Positions 7,140 through 11,725 of a stretch of DNA of 11,725 nucleotides are shown piece by piece. Origin of the DNA: an uncultured Prevotella sp. (lineage in GTDB: Bacteria; Bacteroidota; Bacteroidia; Bacteroidales; Bacteroidaceae); the NCBI GenBank assembly GCA_937898715.1, contig CALEKA010000030.1, positions 1-11,725 of the forward strand, in the 5' to 3' direction. How positions within the stretch are numbered: the first letter of the stretch is position 1; each line of letters starts with the position of its first letter. The position numbers were made by a program, and so were the translations under genes. The notes beneath the pieces were generated by a model. It was not told the DNA's origin and did no database searches. It saw only the letters and a program-made list of their open reading frames with translations.

Positions 7140-7173
7140 CGCAACACATCATCCAACATTAAAGAATAGCGTT

Positions 7174-8079
7174 ATGCGACAGACTGAAGAACGATATATC
7201 AGTTTGCTGACCGACTTCGGTTTTAAGCGAATATTTGGCACTGCTCCCAATAAGGATTTGCTGATTGACTTCCTCAACTCTCTCTTCAATGGTGAGCAGG
7301 TGATCAAGCATGTCACGTATCTCAATAGCGAGCACGTAGGCGATGTCTTTGCCGAACGCAAAGCCATCTTCGATGTGTACTGCGAAAACGAGCATGGTGA
7401 GAAGTTTATCGTAGAGATGCAGAATGCTTACCAGACTTTCTTCAAGGATCGCTCCCTATATTATGCCACGTTCCCTATACGCGAACAAGCATCAAAAGGA
7501 GAAAATTGGAACTTTGAACTTCAGCATGTGTACGTAGTAGCCTTGCTCAATTACGAGATGAGCGACGAAGCTTTCTCCGCAGATACGATCAATCACGATG
7601 TAGGACTGCTCGACAAGCAAACCTATCGCGTATTTAATGACAAACTGACGTTTAAATACGTAGAGATAGCAAAGTTCAAGAAGAATGAAGATCAGTTGGT
7701 CACCAACTTCGACAAGTGGCTCTATGTGCTCCGCAACCTATCGCGACTCGATGCCCAACCTTCGTATCTGAAAAATGAGGTGTTCAACCGCTTGTTCAAA
7801 GCCGCAGAAATCGCCCATTTCTCCAAGACCGAACTCAGAGAGTACGAAGACAGCCTAAAAGCCTACCGCGACATAAAGAACTCCCTTGATAGCGCAGAAG
7901 CCAAAGGAATAGAAAAAGGCCTGGCAGAGGGATTAGCAAAAGGCCGAGCCGAGGGCATGATTGAAGGAGAAGAGAAAAAAGCAAGAGAAATTGCGGGCAA
8001 GATGAAATCAAATGGCATTCCCGTAGACGTTATCATGCAAATGACAGGCCTTTCAGAGGAAGAAATAAGCAGTTTGTAA
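7174..8079 (+). CDS. Rpn family recombination-promoting nuclease / putative transposase (PDDEXK_2)
   Basis: A 301-residue protein of the PD-(D/E)XK superfamily, related to E. coli RpnA-E, which are Mg-dependent DNA endonucleases that raise RecA-independent recombination. The N-terminal TDFGFKRIFG (13-22) is the family hallmark. The nuclease core shows Asp67 (AIFDVYC) and Glu81-x-Gln83 (FIVEMQ), the usual D...ExQ variant. Residues 244-268 contain glycine every fourth position (Gly245, 249, 253, 257, 261, 265) in a KG/EG repeat, the slippage-prone hinge typical of these proteins. The end (KMKSNGIPVDVIMQMTGLSEEEI) resembles a short helix-turn-helix. All key residues are present, so it looks intact. 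It has its own promoter and is followed by palindromic DNA, suggesting a late arrival between the antiterminator and the sugar genes. The in vivo role is unknown. Confidence 0.9.
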   Translation: MRQTEERYISLLTDFGFKRIFGTAPNKDLLIDFLNSLFNGEQVIKHVTYLNSEHVGDVFAERKAIFDVYCENEHGEKFIVEMQNAYQTFFKDRSLYYATFPIREQASKGENWNFELQHVYVVALLNYEMSDEAFSADTINHDVGLLDKQTYRVFNDKLTFKYVEIAKFKKNEDQLVTNFDKWLYVLRNLSRLDAQPSYLKNEVFNRLFKAAEIAHFSKTELREYEDSLKAYRDIKNSLDSAEAKGIEKGLAEGLAKGRAEGMIEGEEKKAREIAGKMKSNGIPVDVIMQMTGLSEEEISSL

Positions 8080-8100
8080 GAAAGTAGACAACAAAGTATA

Positions 8101-8148
8101 TCCCCATCCGAGTGGCGGCACAAGCGCAGAGCGATACTGCGGTGGGGA
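8101..8148. repeat. inverted repeat just downstream of the Rpn-family gene
   Basis: TCCCCA (8101-8106) pairs with TGGGGA (8143-8148), extended by CCG and CGG after a one-base bulge. The loop is GC-rich and contains smaller inverted matches. It is followed by ACCTATTTTAGG, a weak T-run at best. It may act as a poor terminator for the nuclease gene or be part of the larger palindromic block that fills 8080-8523. Confidence 0.4.
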
Positions 8149-8158
8149 ACCTATTTTA

Positions 8159-8258
8159 GGATGGACTCTATTAATCTGATAGTTAGCATACCGACGTACA
8201 ACAAGTATACGCACGTCAGATTAGACCTATTTATTCCGCAGGATTAATAGCACCATCC
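8159..8258. repeat. 100-bp palindromic element (MITE-like)
   Basis: GGATGGACTCTATTAATC (8159-8176) is inverted at 8242-8258 (GATTAATAGCACCATCC) with one mismatch and a one-base gap. A second inverted pair lies inside, TAATCTGA (8172-8179) with TCAGATTA (8216-8223), and GACGT/ACGTC pairs within that. The nested arrangement gives a compact hairpin or cruciform of exactly 100 bp with defined ends, the appearance of a small non-autonomous element. No clear target-site duplication is seen, and there is no coding capacity. Confidence 0.6.
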
Positions 8259-8298
8259 ATCAATAAGAACTTAAATAATCGACAAAGGCGAGCACTGA

Positions 8299-8486
8299 AA
8301 AGTGTCCGCTCCCTGTGGTGTACCCTAAACACAGGACACTAACTTATCATACGATAAAGCCGTCCGAGCAAACAACAGAGCAAATCAGCATTGATCGGAT
8401 GGAAAAAATCAACGCATCTCTTATATACTTAATAGCAGGCAGACACAAGAAAGTGTCCGCCTCATTGTCGTGTCGTGTATGATAAG
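8299..8486. repeat. mixed direct and inverted repeats upstream of capE
   Basis: AAAGTGTCCGC occurs at 8299-8309 and again at 8450-8460. AGTGTCC (8301-8307) is inverted at 8334-8340 (GGACACT), with CTGTG/CACAG (8313-8317, 8330-8334) able to extend the same stem around a bulge. CTTATCATAC (8343-8352) is inverted at 8477-8486 (GTATGATAAG). No TAnnTTTG promoter is found anywhere in 8080-8523, so capE probably depends on transcription arriving from upstream. No gene is seen in this 444-bp gap. Confidence 0.6.
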
Positions 8487-8523
8487 CGAGAGTCTCCAAC
8501 GATAAAACCAATCAAACTATTAT

Positions 8524-9573
8524 ATGAGCATATTTGCAGGTAAAACCCTTATGATTACCGGAGGTACAGGTTCCTTCGGTAATGCCGTATTGAATCGTTT
8601 CCTTCGTACCGACATTGGCGAAATCCGTATTTTCTCGCGCGACGAAAAGAAGCAGGATGATATGCGCCACGAATATCAAGCAAAGTATCCAGATGTAGCC
8701 AATAAGATAAAGTTCTTTATTGGCGATGTGCGCAATCTTCAGTCATGCCGCAATGCCATGCCGGGCGTAGACTACATCTTTCATGCCGCAGCGTTGAAGC
8801 AAGTTCCCTCCTGCGAGTTCTTCCCCATGGAGGCCGTACAGACCAACGTGATTGGTACGGACAATGTGCTTACTGCCGCCATTGAAGCAGGCGTAGAAGC
8901 CGTAATTTGCCTCTCCACCGACAAGGCCGCTTATCCTATCAATGCCATGGGCATTACCAAGGCTATTGAAGAGAAAATAGCCGTGGCCAAGAGCCGCTAT
9001 TCTGGCAAAACGAAGATTTGCTGCACGCGCTATGGTAACGTAATGTGCTCGCGAGGTTCAGTCATCCCTCTTTGGATAGACCAAATTCGCAATGGCAATC
9101 CCATCACCTTGACCGAACCTAAGATGACGCGTTTCATCATGTCGCTCGAGGAGGCTGTCGACCTTGTACTCTTTGCCTTTGAGCACGGCAAGAATGGCGA
9201 CATTCTCGTGCAGAAAGCCCCCGCTTGCACCATCCAAACGCAAGCTGAGGCCGTTTGCGAGCTCTTCGGTGGCAAGAAAGAAGACATCAAAGTCATTGGC
9301 ATCCGTCATGGTGAAAAGATGTATGAGACCTTGCTCACCAAAGAAGAATGTGCCAAGGCCGAGGACATGGGCAACTTCTACCGTGTGCCAGCCGATAACC
9401 GCGGCTTGAACTACGACAAGTTCTTTAAGGAGGGCGATACCAAACGTGCGGAGATTGAAGAATTTAATTCTGACAACACTCGTCGCTTGAACCTTGAAGA
9501 GACCAAAGCAAAGATTGGGGCTTTGGAATACATTCAGAAGGAATTGAACGGCGAGGGCAACTTCGTACAGTAA
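8524..9573 (+). CDS. capE: UDP-GlcNAc 4,6-dehydratase/5-epimerase, CapE/WbjB/FnlA type
   Basis: First enzyme of UDP-N-acetyl-L-fucosamine synthesis: it dehydrates UDP-GlcNAc at C4/C6 and epimerises at C5 in the cytoplasm. The 349-residue protein is an extended short-chain dehydrogenase with the nucleotide-binding TGGTGSFG (12-19), HAAALKQVP (87-95), STDKA (131-135) and RYGNV (169-173). The usual YxxxK is replaced by MxxxK (Met142-Lys146), characteristic of the CapE/FlaA1 group. RHGEK (261-265) and the C-terminal EEFNSDNTRRL (312-322) favour CapE/WbjB over the shorter PseB/FlaA1 dehydratases. capF and the start of capG follow, which supports the pathway. The ATG at 8524 begins a standard MSIFAGKTLMITGG N-terminus. 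Confidence 0.92.
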   Translation: MSIFAGKTLMITGGTGSFGNAVLNRFLRTDIGEIRIFSRDEKKQDDMRHEYQAKYPDVANKIKFFIGDVRNLQSCRNAMPGVDYIFHAAALKQVPSCEFFPMEAVQTNVIGTDNVLTAAIEAGVEAVICLSTDKAAYPINAMGITKAIEEKIAVAKSRYSGKTKICCTRYGNVMCSRGSVIPLWIDQIRNGNPITLTEPKMTRFIMSLEEAVDLVLFAFEHGKNGDILVQKAPACTIQTQAEAVCELFGGKKEDIKVIGIRHGEKMYETLLTKEECAKAEDMGNFYRVPADNRGLNYDKFFKEGDTKRAEIEEFNSDNTRRLNLEETKAKIGALEYIQKELNGEGNFVQ

Positions 9574-9659
9574 AAATATATACGTGAATAGCAAGTTTTT
9601 TGCACTACGCGCGGTTCTGAAGCATTAATTATAATAGAACATTTTCAGTCGCGAATTAC

Positions 9660-9719
9660 CACAAATTATTCATGAATTTAAAAAGTAAAGAATTTGTGAT
9701 TAATTCATGATAATTTGTG
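9660..9719. repeat. palindromic AT-rich element between capE and capF
   Basis: CACAAATTATTCATGAATT (9660-9678) is inverted at 9702-9719 with a single one-base gap. The 23-nt loop contains GAATTTGTG, a partial extra copy of the same motif. No U-run follows and there is no open reading frame. Related AT-rich palindromes built on the ATTCATGA and AATTTGTGA theme are familiar in Bacteroidales intergenic DNA; that statement is from memory of such genomes, not from a comparison. Confidence 0.6.
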
Positions 9720-9792
9720 ACTATTCCCCAGTCCTTTTGTGACAAAGAATTGAATATTAATTATCCATTAATTCTATTCTTAAAAAAGGAAA

Positions 9793-9831
9793 ATTAATGA
9801 TGCATTAATGTTCAATTAATGGTCATTAATG
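9793..9831 (+). repeat. four ATTAATG motifs at 10-11 bp spacing upstream of capF
   Basis: ATTAATG starts at 9793, 9804, 9815 and 9825, one DNA helical turn apart, ending 42 bp before the capF ATG. Two of the four are in the full palindrome CATTAATG (9803-9810 and 9824-9831), and an inverted copy (CATTAATT) lies at 9767-9774. It could be a bent-DNA tract, a phased protein-binding array, or simply low-complexity DNA. A tiny CCGC-GAA-GCGG hairpin (9843-9853) follows just before the start codon. Nothing else is recognised in 9574-9873. Confidence 0.5.
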
Positions 9832-9873
9832 TTGAAAATAAACCGCGAAGCGGAAAAATGTTAAGTGAAAACA

Positions 9874-11079
9874 ATGAAGATTTTAGTTACAGGCGCCAAA
9901 GGTTTTGTAGGAAAAAACCTCTGCGCCCAACTGAATAATATAAAGGAGGGCAAGGCACGCTGTTATGGTGACCTGCAAATAGACGAAGTTTTTCAGTACG
10001 ACCTTGACTCCACCCCCGAACAACTCAACTCGTGGTGCAAGGAGTGCGACTTTGTGTTCAACCTTGCCGGTGTGAACCGCCCGAAGGACAACGACGAGTT
10101 TATGAAGGGCAACTTTGGCTTTGCCTCCACCTTGCTCGACACCTTGAAGGCGCATGGAAACAATTGTCCCGTAATGCTCTCCAGCTCGCAACAAGCCTCA
10201 TTGACAGGACGTTTTGGCAACAGCGAATACGGCCGTAGCAAGAAGGCAGGCGAAGACCTCTTTTTGGAATATGGCAAAGAAACGGGTGCAAAGGTGTTGG
10301 TATACCGTTTTCCCAACCTTTATGGCAAGTGGTGTCGCCCCAACTATAATAGTGCCGTAGCCACCTTCTGCAACAACATAGCCAACGACTTGCCCATCAC
10401 CGTAAATGACCCTTCGGTAGAACTCGAACTGCTCTATATTGACGACCTTGTAGACGAAATGATTCACGCTTTGAAAGGCGAAGAGCATCATTGTGAGTTT
10501 GAAGGGCTTGAAGTACTTCCTTCAAAAGAAGGCCGTTATTGCTATTGCCCCATTACCCACAAAGCAACGCTTGGCAAAATAGTAGACCTGCTCCATCAGT
10601 TTGCCGATATGCCACGCACGCTGCTGATTCCCGAAATACCTGCCGACTCATTTGCCAAGCGTCTGTATAGTACCTTCCTCAGCTATTTGCCCAAGGACAA
10701 GGCAATATTCGACCTGAAGATGAATGTGGACAATCGGGGTTCGTTTACTGAATTGGTTCACACCCTAAACTGCGGACAGGTAAGCATCAACATCTCTAAG
10801 CCTGGCGTAACGAAAGGTGAGCATTGGCACAACACCAAGTGGGAGCAGTTTATTGTAGTGAGCGGTCACGGACTGATTCAACTCCGCAAGGAGGGTACCG
10901 ACGAAGTGTTGAACTACGAGGTGAGTGGCGACAAAATACAATCCGTCATCATGCTCCCTGGCTATACTCACAACATTATCAACCTTTCCGACACCGAAGA
11001 CCTTGTGACCGTGATGTACTGCAACGAGGTGTTCGACCCGAATAAGCCTGATACTTATTTTGATCAAGTGAGGAAGTAA
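9874..11079 (+). CDS. capF: UDP-N-acetyl-L-fucosamine pathway bifunctional reductase/epimerase CapF
   Basis: Second enzyme of UDP-L-FucNAc synthesis: the cupin domain epimerises the CapE product at C3, then the NADPH-dependent domain reduces C4, giving UDP-N-acetyl-L-talosamine. The 401-residue protein has an N-terminal Rossmann domain with TGAKGFVG (6-13), SSSQQ (103-107) and the catalytic Tyr119-xxx-Lys123. A linker leads to a C-terminal cupin (about 280-400) with GEHWH (His317, His319), Glu324 and His366 as probable metal ligands. Domain order and length match S. aureus CapF. I chose the ATG at 9874 because MKILVTGAKG is the family N-terminus; an in-frame GTG at 9865 would add only three residues. 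The gene is separated from capE by 300 bp of repeat DNA. Confidence 0.93.
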   Translation: MKILVTGAKGFVGKNLCAQLNNIKEGKARCYGDLQIDEVFQYDLDSTPEQLNSWCKECDFVFNLAGVNRPKDNDEFMKGNFGFASTLLDTLKAHGNNCPVMLSSSQQASLTGRFGNSEYGRSKKAGEDLFLEYGKETGAKVLVYRFPNLYGKWCRPNYNSAVATFCNNIANDLPITVNDPSVELELLYIDDLVDEMIHALKGEEHHCEFEGLEVLPSKEGRYCYCPITHKATLGKIVDLLHQFADMPRTLLIPEIPADSFAKRLYSTFLSYLPKDKAIFDLKMNVDNRGSFTELVHTLNCGQVSINISKPGVTKGEHWHNTKWEQFIVVSGHGLIQLRKEGTDEVLNYEVSGDKIQSVIMLPGYTHNIINLSDTEDLVTVMYCNEVFDPNKPDTYFDQVRK

Positions 11080-11106
11080 CGAACACAGATAGCTCAGAAT
11101 TAACAG

Positions 11107-11478
11107 ATGTTCTATTTTAAGGAGGAAACATACAAGATAAATGGTGCTGCCATGAAAGTGTACAACACGTTGAGACATGGTTTCTTGGAAGCGGTCTATC
11201 AAGAAGCTCTTGAAATAGAGTTCAAAAAACGAAACATTCCGTTTGAAAGAGAAAAGGAACTTACGATTTCTTATGATGGTGTAGAGTTAAAACAGACCTA
11301 TCGTGCAGATTTTGTGTGCTACGGTAATATCATTGTTGAACTTAAAGCCGTGTCACATTTGGACGATGCTCATCGTAGTCAAGTGTATAATTATCTCTGT
11401 GCTACGGGTTATAAAGTAGGTCTCCTTTTTAATTTCGGACATTATGATGGTCTTGAAATAGAACGTAAAGTAAAATAA
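11107..11478 (+). CDS. GxxExxY protein (PDDEXK_3 nuclease fold)
   Basis: A 123-residue protein of full length for the GxxExxY family. The naming motif is Gly25-xx-Glu28-xx-Tyr31 (HGFLEAVYQEAL). A PD-(D/E)XK-like active site is intact: Asp68 in RADFV and Glu78-x-Lys80 in IIVELKA, with SQVYNYL (91-97) as the conserved following helix. The family is widespread and often found scattered among sugar and capsule genes; its function is unknown, with nuclease activity inferred from the fold. The AAGGAGGA sequence at 11119-11126 lies inside the gene and is too far from Met16 (11152) to set the start there, and homologues as I recall them begin before the NGAAM segment, so the ATG at 11107 is kept. Its last 18 codons are duplicated at the end of the window. 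Confidence 0.9.
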   Translation: MFYFKEETYKINGAAMKVYNTLRHGFLEAVYQEALEIEFKKRNIPFEREKELTISYDGVELKQTYRADFVCYGNIIVELKAVSHLDDAHRSQVYNYLCATGYKVGLLFNFGHYDGLEIERKVK

Positions 11479-11481
11479 AAC

Positions 11482-11553
11482 CGAACACAGATATAACAGA
11501 TTGCACAGATGTAGCTAATCAAAAATCTGTGAAATCTGTTTTATCTGTGTTCG
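11482..11553. repeat. 72-bp near-perfect palindrome after the GxxExxY gene
   Basis: Arms 11482-11510 and 11525-11553 match at 27 of 29 positions, with a 14-nt loop. Each arm is built from three variants of an ACACAGAT / AACAGATT unit. The right arm ends 14 nt before the capG ATG with no U-run, so in RNA the hairpin would sit directly upstream of the capG ribosome-binding region. It may lower capG translation or be a recombination or nuclease substrate. Confidence 0.85.
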
Positions 11554-11567
11554 AAAGAAAATAGTGT

Positions 11568-11678
11568 ATGACAAAGCAACCCCAATTTGACTATTCCGAC
11601 ATAAGTTTCAAGAACAATGGTAAATTAAAGCTCATTATCGTCGTCGGCACTCGCCCCGAGATCATCCGCTCTTTTTAA
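11568..11678 (+). CDS. capG: UDP-N-acetylglucosamine 2-epimerase-type protein, N-terminus only (capG)
   Basis: Third enzyme of the pathway: a WecB-like C2 epimerase converting UDP-N-acetyl-L-talosamine to UDP-L-FucNAc. Only 36 codons are readable before a TAA; the family is about 370-390 residues. The residues LKLIIVVGTRPEIIR (20-34) contain the diagnostic VGTRPEIIR. Authentic coding sequence ends near 11669; from 11671 the DNA is a copy of the GxxExxY gene end, which introduces Ser-Phe-stop. Because the copied piece runs to the last base of the window and is exactly 55 bp, I read this as an assembly junction, not as a real pseudogene. The position after capF is what assigns capG rather than a general wecB. 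Confidence 0.7.
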   Translation: MTKQPQFDYSDISFKNNGKLKLIIVVGTRPEIIRSF

Positions 11679-11725
11679 TTTCGGACATTATGATGGTCTT
11701 GAAATAGAACGTAAAGTAAAATAAA
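11671..11725 (+). repeat. exact 55-bp duplicate of 11425-11479
   Basis: Every base matches the 3' end of the GxxExxY gene including its stop codon and one further base. The match breaks immediately to the left (T at 11670 against C at 11424) and runs to the window edge on the right. It lies 246 bp from the original. The likely cause is a k=55 assembly overlap; a real 246-bp tandem duplication is the alternative. Confidence 0.95.

Larger units (their letters stand above)
11080..11553 (+). mobile_element. candidate GxxExxY cassette bounded by CGAACACAGATA repeats
   Basis: CGAACACAGATA occurs immediately after the capF stop (11080-11091), again just after the GxxExxY gene (11482-11493), and a third time inverted at 11542-11553. 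The unit therefore consists of one repeat half-site, a small nuclease-fold gene and a full palindrome, placed exactly between capF and capG, genes that normally function together. It reads as an inserted gene-plus-hairpin cassette. No transposase or target duplication is visible, so mobility is inferred from the arrangement alone. Confidence 0.5.

Noticed and set aside
9058..9594. 178-codon minus-strand frame opposite capE.
   Set aside because: Antisense to an intact dehydratase gene, no promoter or recognisable domain.
11119..11152. Alternative start of the GxxExxY gene at Met16, because AAGGAGGA lies upstream of it.
   Set aside because: The spacing is about 26 nt, too long for a ribosome-binding site, and starting there would remove the conserved N-terminal helix.
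10765..11202. 145-codon minus-strand frame spanning the capF end and the GxxExxY start.
   Set aside because: Overlaps two well-supported plus-strand genes and their spacer; the translation resembles no protein I recognise.
11568..11678. capG as a genuine pseudogene or gene fusion.
   Set aside because: The foreign sequence is an exact 55-bp copy of nearby DNA ending at the window edge, which an assembly overlap explains more simply.

Overview
The window looks like a Bacteroidales chromosome fragment, probably Prevotella-like. The evidence is several Bacteroidetes-type promoters (TTTG, about 19-20 nt, TAnnTTTG), the rsfS-ftsH-cdsA gene order, a UpxY-type NusG paralogue leading a surface-polysaccharide locus, and intergenic DNA made of short heptad-like and palindromic repeats. 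The genus call is a guess from overall feel; the phylum and order call is firmer.

Left half, minus strand (about 136-5250). A housekeeping group is read right to left: rsfS (ribosome silencing factor), ftsH (membrane AAA+ zinc protease), cdsA (CDP-diglyceride synthase; its start overlaps the ftsH stop by 8 nt), then after 295 bp of repeat DNA a membrane-anchored transglutaminase-like protein. A well-formed promoter precedes rsfS, and its roughly 128-nt leader contains two stem-loops. The first 127 bp of the window are a tandem array beyond the transglutaminase-like gene.

Middle (5083-8523). A 751-bp divergent intergenic region carries an imperfect inverted-repeat element of about 180 bp with a promoter-like sequence inside, then a second, partial promoter with a 14-bp palindrome over its -7 box. 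These lead into an unusually long UpxY/NusG-like antiterminator gene. Next comes an Rpn-family (PDDEXK_2) nuclease gene with its own promoter, followed by 444 bp of stacked palindromes with no gene.

Right half, plus strand (8524-11725). capE, capF and the first codons of capG lie in that order. Together they are the three enzymes that convert UDP-GlcNAc to UDP-N-acetyl-L-fucosamine, a sugar precursor for capsule or O-antigen. The set is interrupted twice: by 300 bp of AT-rich palindromic and phased repeat DNA between capE and capF, and by a cassette between capF and capG. The cassette holds a GxxExxY (PDDEXK_3) gene bounded by copies of CGAACACAGATA and closed by a near-perfect 72-bp hairpin.

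The apparent truncation of capG after 36 codons is probably not biological. The last 55 bases of the window exactly copy 11425-11479, the 3' end of the GxxExxY gene. An exact 55-base match ending at the sequence end is what a k=55 de Bruijn assembly leaves at an unresolved junction.
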